From Pelagerythrobacter rhizovicinus (GTDB lineage: Bacteria; Pseudomonadota; Alphaproteobacteria; Sphingomonadales; Sphingomonadaceae), in the NCBI RefSeq assembly GCF_004135625.1, contig NZ_SDPV01000002.1:868001-932000 (forward strand): 64,000 nt of DNA, given 5' to 3'. The stretch's first letter is position 1, and each line of letters starts with the position of its first letter. The notes under the pieces were generated by a model, which made no database searches, was not told where the DNA came from, and saw only the letters and a list, made by a program, of their open reading frames with translations. Position numbers and translations under genes: made by a program. Of the stretch, positions 19,728 through 28,000 are shown piece by piece.

Positions 19728-20684
19728 CTACTCCTCGGCGATCTCGCGCCGGAAATGACGCGCCCAGTCGGCGCTGCCGTTCGGATTGCGCACTTCCTGC
19801 ACGCGCGCGATCTCCATCTCGATCATCTCGGCGCGCTCGTCCCATCCTTCGTGCGTGCGCTTGCGAAACAGGCCGCCGCCGTGGCGTGGCCCCCAGCGGC
19901 GCATGAAGCGCAACGCAGCGCCGGGATCGTAGCCGGCGTTGGCTAGCAGCCACGGCATCATGCGGTCGGCCTCGCGCTCGGTAACGCGCACGTTCCGCCA
20001 CCTGCGCCCGTGCACATCGAGCCAGGCGCGGTGCCGCAGGAGATTGTGCGCGAACTCGTGTGCGATGGCCGCGGCGAATTCGTCTTCAGGATAGGAGAGG
20101 CCGACGAACTTGCGCCCGATCACGACCCGGGTGCCCTCCGCCGCCGCGCCGTCGCCACCGATGATTTCGAAGCGGCTCGGGCAGGCGGGCACTCCCTCGA
20201 GCGTGACATCGCCCCGGCCGAGGAGCGTAACGAGCACCCTGCCGTCGGCTGCGAGCGAAGATTCGATCGCATCGTGCAGGCGGGCGAGGCGGCGCCAGTC
20301 CTCCTCATCGGCCGCAGGAAGAGCGGCGACGGCCATGCCGTCGATCGCCGCGATCTCGTCGTTGGGGCGCAGGCCCGCCGCCTCTGCGGGCGAGCCGGGC
20401 GCGACCGCCTGAACGGCGATCGGGCCGGCGATCCCGGCCGCCTTGCGCATTTCTTCCGGTTCTGCGTAGCCGGCCATGTCCTGCAACAGCAGGCCTACCG
20501 CGGGCCGCGCGTCGCTGCAGTAGGCCGCATTCCCGGCGGCGAGCCGCCATCCGATCGCGAGTAGCCGCGCGTCGCTTTGCTGGAGCGCGGCAAGCGCCGC
20601 TGCGGCCGCCTCCTCGCGAGATTCGGCCAGCGCCGGCTGCGCCAGCGCCAGGAGCAGCGCGAGCGCCGGTGCGGCGCGGATCAC
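19728..20684 (-). CDS. Periplasmic PDZ-HExxH metalloprotease
   Basis: The 318-residue product has a signal peptide (cleavage near residue 20), a PDZ-like domain at about 85-160 (VQAVAPGSPAEAAGLRPNDEI) and a zinc-protease motif HEFAH at residues 209-213 with further acidic residues in VTEREADRMM, which would supply the third ligand as in M48-type proteases. The start is a GTG overlapping the stop of the DsbA-like gene (GTGA). The upstream genes encode a thiol oxidoreductase and an M48-TPR protease, so it probably works in envelope protein turnover or surface-protein maturation. Confidence 0.8.
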   Translation of the reverse strand: MIRAAPALALLLALAQPALAESREEAAAAALAALQQSDARLLAIGWRLAAGNAAYCSDARPAVGLLLQDMAGYAEPEEMRKAAGIAGPIAVQAVAPGSPAEAAGLRPNDEIAAIDGMAVAALPAADEEDWRRLARLHDAIESSLAADGRVLVTLLGRGDVTLEGVPACPSRFEIIGGDGAAAEGTRVVIGRKFVGLSYPEDEFAAAIAHEFAHNLLRHRAWLDVHGRRWRNVRVTEREADRMMPWLLANAGYDPGAALRFMRRWGPRHGGGLFRKRTHEGWDERAEMIEMEIARVQEVRNPNGSADWARHFRREIAEE

Positions 20685-21379
20685 GGGCCGCGCGCTGCGG
20701 CGACCGCGTCCTGCAGCGCATCGTAGCCGATCGCCCCCTGGAGCACACGGCCTCCGACCACCCAGCTCGGCGTGCCCGAGAAACCGAGCTTGTCGGCAAG
20801 CTCCATGTTCTTCGCCAGTTCGCGCGAGGCCTCGTCCGACGCAGCAAAGCGCCGCGCCTCGGCCATATCCAGCGCCGCCGCCTGCGCGGCCTTCTCGATG
20901 CTCGCGGCACTGGGCGGGCCGAGCGCGAACATCGCATCGTGGAACGCCTCGAACTTGCCCTGGCGAGCGGCCGCAAGCGCCATGCGCGCGGCCTCCTCGC
21001 TGCCCTGGAAGATCGGCCATTCGCGAATAACGACCCGAAGGTCCGGGTTTTCCTCGACCAGACGCGCGACTTCGGGCTGGCTCAGCTTGCAGTAGGTGCA
21101 GCCGTAGTCGGTGAATTCGACCAGTGTCACTGCGCCTTCGGGATTGCCGAGCACCGCGCCGGGGAACGGCACTTCGACCTCGTCTGCAACCTGCTCCAGC
21201 CGTTCCTCCGCCTGCTTCGCCTGATAGCGGTCTGCCATTTCGGGAAGCAGTTCGGGGTTGTCGAGCAGATAGGCGCGGGTGTGCTTGTCGCCGAGCCCGC
21301 TCAGCGACCATACCGCGGCCCCGGCAAAGCCGAACGCGAGCGCGAGAAGCGCGACGACAAGATAATGGCGCATCGTCAT
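20681..21379 (-). CDS. DsbA-like thiol-disulfide oxidoreductase
   Basis: The 232-residue protein has an N-terminal membrane anchor or uncleaved signal (about residues 5-25), an N-terminal helical segment typical of the Com1/ScsC group, then a DsbA/thioredoxin fold with the active site CTYC (94-97) in VEFTDYGCTYC and the cis-proline region GFSGTPSWVVGG near the end. It likely oxidises or isomerises disulfides in periplasmic proteins. An alternative in-frame start lies two codons downstream at 21373. The gene sits 13 bases after the M48-TPR protease and overlaps the PDZ protease gene by 4 bases. Confidence 0.88.
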   Translation of the reverse strand: MTMRHYLVVALLALAFGFAGAAVWSLSGLGDKHTRAYLLDNPELLPEMADRYQAKQAEERLEQVADEVEVPFPGAVLGNPEGAVTLVEFTDYGCTYCKLSQPEVARLVEENPDLRVVIREWPIFQGSEEAARMALAAARQGKFEAFHDAMFALGPPSAASIEKAAQAAALDMAEARRFAASDEASRELAKNMELADKLGFSGTPSWVVGGRVLQGAIGYDALQDAVAAARGP

Positions 21380-21392
21380 GGGGCTGCGAGCG

Positions 21393-22748
21393 CTACCGGC
21401 GCTCCCGCTCGCGTTCAAGCGCGGCGCGGGCCTGGAGCGCAATGTCCTGCGCGCGGATCCAGTCGGGCGAGCCATCGGGAAGGCCCGCCTCCGCCGCCTG
21501 CGCGCTGCGGATGGCCTGCGCGTACTGCCGGTTCATCACCTGCTGTTCGGCACTTGCCAGCCGCGCGCGCGGCATGTCGCCTTTCGCGGCGTAGACAACA
21601 CCGAGCTGGTACCAGGCGAAGGGATTGAGGCGGTCGCGGCCGACCGCCGCGCGCAGCACGCGCTCGGCCTCGTCGAAATGCGTCCGATCCTCGGTCGCGA
21701 TCAGCGCATGGCCGAACATCGAGGCGATCAGCGGCTGGTTGCGCGTAAGGTCTGTCGCACGCCGCAGCGGCTCGATTGCTTCCTCAGGCCTGCCCGATTC
21801 GAGCAGCACCTGGCCCTTGAGTTCGAGAAAATAGGGGTCGTCCGGCGCGATCTCCAGCAAGGCGTCGGTCTCCGCCAGCGCCTTGTCCATCTGGGCGTCC
21901 TTGTGCCAGGCGTAGGCACGAGCGTAGCGCGCGGGAACGCCCGACATCGTCTCGGGATAGGTCTGCAGCGTGCGCTCAGGCGGCTTCTGGTATCCGAACA
22001 GCTTGGCCTTCACCCGTTCGAAACGCCGCTGCAGTCCGGCATCGTCCGGCGCGTCCCAGGCAGGATCTCTGGTGTAGACCTCGCGCAAGCGCGCAATGCG
22101 TTCGCCGGAGAGAGGGTGCGTGCGGCTGAAGGCGGCTTCGTCGTCCTGGCTGTAGCCGTAGCGGAACTCCTGGTTCTGCAGTTTGCCGAAGAAGGCAAGC
22201 GATCCGCGGCCGGAAATGCCGGCCTTGGAGAGATACTCGGCACCGGCGGCGTCGGCGGAGGATTCCTGCACGCGGCTGAAGGCGAGATACTTGCCCAGCG
22301 CCGCGCGCTGACCCGCCATGATCATGCCCATCGCCGCGTCGCCCGCACCTGCCAGTGCCGCGCCCACGCCGAGCAGCAGCGAGAGGATCGAGATATTGGT
22401 CGCCGCCCCCGCCCCTTCCGAATGGCGGATGATGTGTCCGCCGGTGATATGGCCGAGCTCGTGGGCGATCACCCCCTGGACTTCGTTGGCGGTCTCGGCG
22501 GCATCGATCAGGCCGGTGTGGATGTAAACCGCCTGTCCGCCGGCCACGAAGGCATTGATCGACGGATCGTTGATCAGCACGATCTCGACATTGCCCGGCT
22601 GGAGGCCGGCTGCCTCGACCAGCGGTGCGGCCATGTCGTCGAGCAGGGCCTCGGTCTCCGCATCGCGCAGGATCGATTGCGCCGCCGCCGGCTGCGCGAT
22701 CAGCGAAACGACCGCAATCAGCGCGAGGAATCGGGCGAGGAACTGCAT
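21393..22748 (-). CDS. M48-family metalloprotease with TPR repeats (BepA-like)
   Basis: The 451-residue protein has a signal peptide (cleavage after AAAQ, about residue 24), an M48 peptidase domain with HELGH at 96-100 and later ESSADAAGAEYL supplying the third zinc ligand, and a C-terminal TPR region from about residue 300 (LAETDALLEIAPDDPYFLELKGQ). This is the layout of BepA/YfgC, a periplasmic protease and chaperone that checks outer-membrane protein assembly by the BAM machine. It leads an operon with a DsbA-like oxidoreductase and a second metalloprotease. The start at 22748 gives the correct signal peptide. Confidence 0.9.
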   Translation of the reverse strand: MQFLARFLALIAVVSLIAQPAAAQSILRDAETEALLDDMAAPLVEAAGLQPGNVEIVLINDPSINAFVAGGQAVYIHTGLIDAAETANEVQGVIAHELGHITGGHIIRHSEGAGAATNISILSLLLGVGAALAGAGDAAMGMIMAGQRAALGKYLAFSRVQESSADAAGAEYLSKAGISGRGSLAFFGKLQNQEFRYGYSQDDEAAFSRTHPLSGERIARLREVYTRDPAWDAPDDAGLQRRFERVKAKLFGYQKPPERTLQTYPETMSGVPARYARAYAWHKDAQMDKALAETDALLEIAPDDPYFLELKGQVLLESGRPEEAIEPLRRATDLTRNQPLIASMFGHALIATEDRTHFDEAERVLRAAVGRDRLNPFAWYQLGVVYAAKGDMPRARLASAEQQVMNRQYAQAIRSAQAAEAGLPDGSPDWIRAQDIALQARAALERERERR

Positions 22749-22814
22749 CGCGCCCTTGCTAGCGGTTTGAGGGCTGAACCGCCAATGAAGATAGCTGGTC
22801 GGCACCGGCTGCCC

Positions 22815-23915
22815 TCACGGCGCCTCGTGCGCCTGCTCGACCGTCTCGACGATACGCGCCGCATCGCCCCGCGGCCTGAGCCCCGCCGCACGCAGGAACT
22901 CCTGCCCGACCTGATAGCTCTCGCCCAGCCACAGCGGGACGCCGGCGGCTTCGATCGCTGCCTTGCCCGCGAGCTCGTCGGGCGAGAGCGGCTCGCCGGT
23001 CGCGGTCCGGATGAACACCGCGGCGACCCGGCCGAGGTTCCTGCGCACCACGTCGGCGTAGGCGGGCAGGTCGCCTTGCGTATCGTCGCCGATCAGCGCG
23101 AAGCGCATGTCGGGGTACATCGCCATGACGGTGTCGATGGCGGCACGCTTGTGCTCCCCGTGACTCGCGGGGCCGAGCGTCGCCCGGTCCAGGCCCCAGT
23201 CGCGCAGCAGCAGCGGCCCGAGCGGGAGCTTGCGGCCGCGCAGGAAGGCGACGAGATACGAAAACAGGTTCCATGGGCTGGACGAGACGTAGAAGAACGG
23301 CCGGTGCGTGGCGGGGATCGCATCGCCTGCGCCGCCCCGCCCCGGCAGCACCGCGCCGCCGCCGAGTGCGCCGTAGAATGCGTCCACCCCGGGCACGGCA
23401 ATACGCTCGTCGGGCAGCTCGGCCAACACCCGGCGCCAGTTGCGCATCATCTGGCGAAAACCGCCGGTGATGCCGGTTTCGACGATCGTATCGTCTATGT
23501 CCGAGATTACCGCGAGCCGCGTGGCGCTGCCGGGCACGAGCACATGCCCTTCGACGCATTGCGGGCCATCCCGGTTCAGCCAGTGCAGACAGACGATTTC
23601 CCATGCCGGGTGATGCGGCAGCGTCCAGCCACTTTCGAGCGCGACCTCGAAGCGGACGAAACCTTCGCGGTCGGTCGTGGCAAATTGCTCCGTCCGGCGT
23701 CCTTCGGGCGACTTGAGCTCGAGCCGCACGTCGAGGCCGGCGGCTTCGCGTGACGCGAACTGCGCGAGCATCGTGCGCATGGCCTGGAGCCGCCCGCCGT
23801 TCTCGAAGCCGGGCTTGCCGGATCGCAGCGCACGGGCCGCGATTACCAGGCGCTCGCGGCTGCGATAACCGAAGTATGGTTGCAGGCGAACGGGATGACC
23901 GGCGAAGAAATCCAT
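22815..23915 (-). CDS. App1-like phosphatidate phosphatase (DUF2183)
   Basis: The 366-residue protein has a C-terminal HAD-like catalytic domain with the signature SDIDDT (138-143; Asp139 nucleophile and Asp141), a conserved YVSSSPWNLF segment and GDDTQGD near residue 275. The N-terminal 130 residues form the beta domain seen in yeast App1, a magnesium-dependent phosphatidate phosphatase that makes diacylglycerol. Bacterial members are probably lipid phosphatases too, but this has not been widely shown. No signal peptide is seen, so it is cytosolic or membrane associated. It stands alone between the protease operon and the PAS gene. Confidence 0.85.
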   Translation of the reverse strand: MDFFAGHPVRLQPYFGYRSRERLVIAARALRSGKPGFENGGRLQAMRTMLAQFASREAAGLDVRLELKSPEGRRTEQFATTDREGFVRFEVALESGWTLPHHPAWEIVCLHWLNRDGPQCVEGHVLVPGSATRLAVISDIDDTIVETGITGGFRQMMRNWRRVLAELPDERIAVPGVDAFYGALGGGAVLPGRGGAGDAIPATHRPFFYVSSSPWNLFSYLVAFLRGRKLPLGPLLLRDWGLDRATLGPASHGEHKRAAIDTVMAMYPDMRFALIGDDTQGDLPAYADVVRRNLGRVAAVFIRTATGEPLSPDELAGKAAIEAAGVPLWLGESYQVGQEFLRAAGLRPRGDAARIVETVEQAHEAP

Positions 23916-23967
23916 GGCCTGCGAGTAAGTAGCGCTCGCGGCCGGGCGAAGATAGCCTGCGCGGCTC

Positions 23968-25464
23968 TCAGGCGACGAGCTTGCGTCCGACGCGCTCGAT
24001 CAGCGCCGGGTCGTCGGAGACTTCGCCAATCACCGCCACGTCGCCGTCCACGCGGCGGATCACGACGAGGCCAAATTCGGCGCCCTGCGCTGAAATCGCC
24101 TCGAACCCGCGCGGCTCGATGGCGCGCAGCTTTCCGGCGAGCTGTGCGCGGGGCGCATTCGCCCTGGCTGCCTTGCCGCTCTCTTCGCGGCGCAGCTTGC
24201 GCTCGGCCTTGACGACGCCCTTGAGACCACCTTCGGCATCCGCAAGGAAATCGGCGAGCGTTCCACGCGCAAGACCCAAGCGGCGGGCGTGGCCGAGAAC
24301 CGCGGCATATTCGGTGAGGCGCGTCTTGTCGTAATCGGCGCCGAAGACCAGCTTGACCACCGGCGTCATGGGCGCGCGTTCCTGCACCTTCAGTCCGTTT
24401 TGCGCGACGAGTTCCGCGAATTCGCCAGGCGCAGCCTCCGCCGCGAGGCCGAAGTCGTAGGCCCTGCCGACTGCGGCGTAGAGCGCGGCCCGGCTGCGGT
24501 CTTCGCAGTTCAGCGCCGCGCGGGCGCACTCGCGCGCCGCCGCAAGGCTGGCGAGCAGGTCCTGTTCGCCGAAATCGTGGTCGGCAGGGGAAAGGATCGG
24601 CTCGTCGGGTTCGCGCGCAAGAGCGTAGGGCTTCTTGGGGGTCTGATGGCGCGCGATCATCGCGGCCATGCGCCAGGAGCCCTGCGGTTCCCCCGTATCC
24701 TCTTGCTCGGCGTCGCCGTCGATGTCGCCGAACGCCGGCGCGGGATAGTCGGCAGCGGCCATTGCGGAAGCATCCGATGCATCCAGCGTAGCGATGTCGT
24801 CGACCGGGCGGTCCGCCCAGTCGGTGACGGGGTCCGGATGGCGCGGCCCGGCGTCGGTTGGTTCATCCGGATCGAGCGCCTGGTCGATTTCCAGCATGAG
24901 CTCGTCGGTGGTATGCTGGTCGGCGATCTCCTTCCAGTTGATCACGCCGTAGATGAAGTCGATCGTATCGTCGTCGCTCGAGAACGGCAGGAGGATGCCG
25001 CGATAGAGGATCGTCGCTCCGCGCTGGTTCACGAATTCGGCCTCGAAGCCGATCGGCGCCTGGTTGGCGAGGATCTGCATGTAATGGTCGGTGATCCGGC
25101 TCAGCAGCGAGCGGGCAGGCACATCGGCGAGCGATTCTATCTCGCCATCGGCTCCGCACTCCACCCCGAGTTCGGCGCCGAGATATTGCACGGCAGGGTT
25201 CTCGATCCCCGCTGTGAAGTCCAGCAGAACGCTGTGAGGGCCGAAGTCGGGCAGGCCGGCGGGATCGAGATCCTCGATCGATGGGAAGTTGCGGTCGGCG
25301 AGAAGGCTCGCCCAATGATTGTAGGCGCGCACCTGCATGCGCCGCTCGTCGCTGCCGATTGCGGTGGGCGGCGGTTCGTGCGCACCTTCATCCTCGGCAG
25401 GATCGAAGCCGCGATCATCGTCGCCGTACTCCGGCGAATCGAAAGTGCCGCGCAGTGTGTCCAT
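23968..25464 (-). CDS. PAS-domain protein of unknown output
   Basis: The 498-residue cytosolic protein has an N-terminal PAS domain of the PAS_5 type (about residues 50-180) with YNHWASLLADRNFPSIEDLDP, FGPHSVLLDFTAG and FEAEFVNQRGATILYRGILLPF. A long acidic, Pro/Asp-rich linker follows (about 185-300). The last 190 residues are helix rich and contain AALNCEDRSRAALYAAVGRAYDFG, with no recognised kinase, cyclase or DNA-binding motif. Longer starts upstream enter the neighbouring gene, so 25464 is used. It may be a signalling adaptor whose partner is encoded elsewhere. Confidence 0.7.
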   Translation of the reverse strand: MDTLRGTFDSPEYGDDDRGFDPAEDEGAHEPPPTAIGSDERRMQVRAYNHWASLLADRNFPSIEDLDPAGLPDFGPHSVLLDFTAGIENPAVQYLGAELGVECGADGEIESLADVPARSLLSRITDHYMQILANQAPIGFEAEFVNQRGATILYRGILLPFSSDDDTIDFIYGVINWKEIADQHTTDELMLEIDQALDPDEPTDAGPRHPDPVTDWADRPVDDIATLDASDASAMAAADYPAPAFGDIDGDAEQEDTGEPQGSWRMAAMIARHQTPKKPYALAREPDEPILSPADHDFGEQDLLASLAAARECARAALNCEDRSRAALYAAVGRAYDFGLAAEAAPGEFAELVAQNGLKVQERAPMTPVVKLVFGADYDKTRLTEYAAVLGHARRLGLARGTLADFLADAEGGLKGVVKAERKLRREESGKAARANAPRAQLAGKLRAIEPRGFEAISAQGAEFGLVVIRRVDGDVAVIGEVSDDPALIERVGRKLVA

Positions 25465-25529
25465 CGCCTTTGTCGAAGCCCCCGATGCGTGTTGGGGCCC
25501 CTTTCTGGCGCGACGTGGTAAACTTACCG

Positions 25530-26336
25530 TTAAGTCGCGCCGGGGTTGGCGGGGTCCGCGTGCGCCAGCGTCTCCGAGATCCCCTGGTCGGTCCCGCACA
25601 GGCGATCCCAGACACGGAAATAGAGGCCGTAGTTGCACGTATATTGCTCGTGGTGACGCTGATGATGACTGGCGGTGATCAGCCATTTGCCCAGGCGCGA
25701 GCGGAGGAGGGCGCGAGGAAGGATCTCCCACCCGACGTGATTGATCACTCCCATCACGGTCATGACCGCCAGCACCAGAGCGAGCACGGCGACGTGGACC
25801 GGGATCACAAACACGAGCGCGGGGATCACCACCGCCCCCGTCACGGCCTCGATTGGATGAAAGCTCATCGCGGCCCAGGCGGTCGGCGGGCGGCTCGCGT
25901 GATGGACGGCGTGGGCCATGCGGAACGGCCGCGGGCGGTGCATCCACCGATGCGTCCAGTAGAACCAGGTATCGTGCGCGAGGAGATAGAGGATCAGCGA
26001 CAGCGGAAGATACCACAGCGGGTACGCCGCCCAGTCGGTATAGATCAGGGTCCAGCCGCGTTCCTGCCAGGCCCAGGCGACCACGCCGGCGGGAATGCCG
26101 TAGATCGCGGCGGAAAGTAGCGACCAGCCGATCTCACGCCGGATCTGCCGTCCGGAGCGGGCGTAAAGGCCGGGGTGCACACATGTTGTCGCGAAAGCGA
26201 ACAAGCCGCTTGCTGCGAGATAACGCAGAGCCACGATCGCGGTCATCGCCAGCGCGGAGAGGATGATGGCAAGGGTCATCGCAGCCACATTATGCCGCAA
26301 CGCGATACGGCGCGACAGTGCCTGACCGCTCGTCAT
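25530..26336 (-). CDS. Fatty acid hydroxylase / sterol desaturase family protein
   Basis: The 268-residue protein has about five membrane helices and the three histidine clusters of the family: HDTWFYWTHRWMH (121-133), HAVHH (142-146) and HHQRHH (224-229). These hold a diiron centre that hydroxylates or desaturates lipids or carotenoids. In Sphingomonadales related proteins include beta-carotene ring hydroxylases and sphingolipid-type hydroxylases; the exact substrate cannot be read from the sequence. The ATG at 26336 is favoured because AGGA lies 7 bases upstream; another Met is at residue 20. It is divergent from the ParD-like gene, 62 bases away. Confidence 0.85.
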   Translation of the reverse strand: MTSGQALSRRIALRHNVAAMTLAIILSALAMTAIVALRYLAASGLFAFATTCVHPGLYARSGRQIRREIGWSLLSAAIYGIPAGVVAWAWQERGWTLIYTDWAAYPLWYLPLSLILYLLAHDTWFYWTHRWMHRPRPFRMAHAVHHASRPPTAWAAMSFHPIEAVTGAVVIPALVFVIPVHVAVLALVLAVMTVMGVINHVGWEILPRALLRSRLGKWLITASHHQRHHEQYTCNYGLYFRVWDRLCGTDQGISETLAHADPANPGAT

Positions 26337-26362
26337 GCATTGATCCTAATTCATGTAATCGA

Positions 26363-26389
26363 TATATGGTCCATATACGGATCATATGG
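26363..26389. promoter_or_regulatory. Two interlocked palindromes upstream of the ParD-like/map pair
   Basis: Positions 26363-26377 are a perfect 7-1-7 palindrome (TATATGG-T-CCATATA). Its right half also pairs with ATATGG at 26384-26389 (CCATAT-7-ATATGG), giving three half-sites in 27 bases. The last half-site overlaps the GGAG ribosome-binding sequence of the ParD-like gene. This AT-rich patch stands out in high-GC DNA and fits an operator bound by a ribbon-helix-helix repressor such as the ParD-like protein; binding is inferred. Confidence 0.65.
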
Positions 26390-26398
26390 AGACGCCGC

Positions 26399-26623
26399 AT
26401 GGGTATCGTCAGCATCGACGACGAACTGCACGAACAGGTGCGCCGGGCGAGCAAGGTATCGTTCCGCTCGATCAACGCGCAGGCTGCCTACTGGATCAAG
26501 ATCGGCCTGCTGTGCGAGACCAATCCGGCGCTCAGCTTTGTGGAAATCATCGAGCGCGAACGCAGCTCCGCGGGCGTCTCGGCGCCGTCTTTGACCGAGA
26601 CGCGGCATGACGAAGCGGCCTGA
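26399..26623 (+). CDS. ParD-like antitoxin-family protein
   Basis: The 74-residue protein fits the ParD_like family: it begins MGIVSIDDELHEQVRRASK, a predicted ribbon-helix-helix segment, followed by SINAQAAYWIKIGLLCETNPALSF, the conserved family core. Such small proteins normally dimerise and bind palindromic operators. The start at 26399 has GGAG 8 bases upstream. Its 3' end overlaps the methionine aminopeptidase gene by 17 bases, and there is no ParE-like toxin gene, so this is a ParD-like/Map pair rather than a classical toxin-antitoxin locus. Confidence 0.82.
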   Translation: MGIVSIDDELHEQVRRASKVSFRSINAQAAYWIKIGLLCETNPALSFVEIIERERSSAGVSAPSLTETRHDEAA

Positions 26624-27395
26624 GGAACTGGCGCTGCTGGCGGAATCCGGCCGGCTCCTCGCATCGGTGTTCGAGATGCTGGACCGGGTACCGCTCGCGG
26701 GCTTGTCGACTCTCCAGATCGACCAGATGGTCGAGCGTTTCATCGTCGGCGATCTTGATGCGCGGCCCGCCAGCAAGGGCCAGTACGGGTACGGCTTCGT
26801 GCTGAACTCCTCCGTGAACGAGGTGGTCTGCCACGGCGTTCCGTCGGCCGAGGAGGTGCTGCGGGAGGGGGACATCGTCAATCTCGACATCACGCTCGAG
26901 AAGAACGGCTATATCGCCGACTCGAGCAAGACTTATCTCGTCGGCGAGGTCGAGCCTGCCGCGAAGAGGCTGGTCAGGACCGCCTACGACGCCATGTGGA
27001 TGGGCATTCGGGCGGTCCGCCCGGGGGCGCGGCTCGGCGACGTCGGCTGGGCGATCGAGCGGCATGCCAAGCGGTGCGGCTATTCGGTCGTGCGCGAATA
27101 TTGTGGCCACGGCATCGGCCGCGAGATGCACGAGGAGCCGCAAGTGCTCCACTTCGGAAAGCCCGGAACCGGGCTGGTCCTGCGCGAGGGCATGGTCTTC
27201 ACGATCGAGCCGATGCTCAATCGGGGTCGGCGGGCGGTGAGGACCGAGGCCGACGGCTGGACCGTCGTGACCAGAGACGGATCGCTGTCCGCTCAGTTCG
27301 AACACACGGTCGCAGTCACCGCATCGGGTGTCTCGGTCCTGACCCTGCGGCCCGAAGAGCGCGGTATGGTCGAGAGGACGAAGCTGGTCGCCTGA
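26607..27395 (+). CDS. map: Type I methionine aminopeptidase
   Basis: The 262-residue protein matches MetAP type I, which removes initiator methionine from nascent proteins. All five metal ligands are visible: Asp94 (VNLDIT), Asp105 (YIADSSK), His168 (CGHGIG), Glu201 (FTIEPM) and Glu232 (AQFEHT); His76 in VCHGVPS is also kept. Thus the enzyme should be active. It overlaps the ParD-like gene by 17 bases. Genomes often hold a second housekeeping map elsewhere; whether this is the extra copy cannot be known from the window. Confidence 0.95.
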   Translation: MTKRPEELALLAESGRLLASVFEMLDRVPLAGLSTLQIDQMVERFIVGDLDARPASKGQYGYGFVLNSSVNEVVCHGVPSAEEVLREGDIVNLDITLEKNGYIADSSKTYLVGEVEPAAKRLVRTAYDAMWMGIRAVRPGARLGDVGWAIERHAKRCGYSVVREYCGHGIGREMHEEPQVLHFGKPGTGLVLREGMVFTIEPMLNRGRRAVRTEADGWTVVTRDGSLSAQFEHTVAVTASGVSVLTLRPEERGMVERTKLVA

Positions 27396-27406
27396 CGCGC
27401 GCGGGC

Positions 27407-27934
27407 TCAGGCCGCCTCGCGCGCAATGTATTCCGGATAGAAGCTCGGCGCCCGGTCCGACCAGCCCGGTGCCGTCGCGGCCGCCTCGCTCAGCGACTGG
27501 AGAAGGATCTTGCGCCAACCGGGAGTGATCTGGGGCAGGGCGCTGGCGGCACAGAAAGCGCTCGGCAGCCACGGCCGCGCGTCGGCGCCCAGGAGCCGTT
27601 CGTAGAGAAAGCGGAACGCAGAGAAACTCTCTATCCGCTCCTGCGCCAGGTCGAAGGCGGTGACGCGGACCAGCTTCCCGATGAAGCTTTCGATACTGTC
27701 GAGGCCGGTCGCCGCGGGTATCATTGCGCGCAAGGCCTTGATGTCCTGATAGACGACGTACTGGCTGCGGATCGCCGCGTTCTCGCCAGCATCGCGGGCC
27801 CAGAGCTTGAACGCGTCGCCGCGCCCGAGGCCGATGTCGAGGCTGCGGCGGATGTAGCGCTGCTCGGCAGCCGTGAAGCTCGCGAACTCGCGCATCTCGG
27901 CAATCGTCAGCGATGCGGTTCCAGTCTTGGCCAT
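27407..27934 (-). CDS. Hypothetical soluble protein
   Basis: The 175-residue protein has no signal peptide or membrane helix. It is largely helical, with motifs such as FTAAEQRYIRRSLDIGLGRG, VVYQDIKALRAMIPAATGLD and ARPWLPSAFCAASALPQITPGW. I do not recognise the family. A GGGGAG ribosome-binding sequence is 9 bases upstream of the ATG at 27934. It converges with map (11 bases between stops) and is followed upstream by thiSG on the same strand, 66 bases away. Confidence 0.6.
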   Translation of the reverse strand: MAKTGTASLTIAEMREFASFTAAEQRYIRRSLDIGLGRGDAFKLWARDAGENAAIRSQYVVYQDIKALRAMIPAATGLDSIESFIGKLVRVTAFDLAQERIESFSAFRFLYERLLGADARPWLPSAFCAASALPQITPGWRKILLQSLSEAAATAPGWSDRAPSFYPEYIAREAA

Positions 27935-28000
27935 AGCAGCGGCTCCCCTGTCGCGGGGACTATTCGCCGAACTGGGTTAATTCCCGGTAACCACGCGGCG

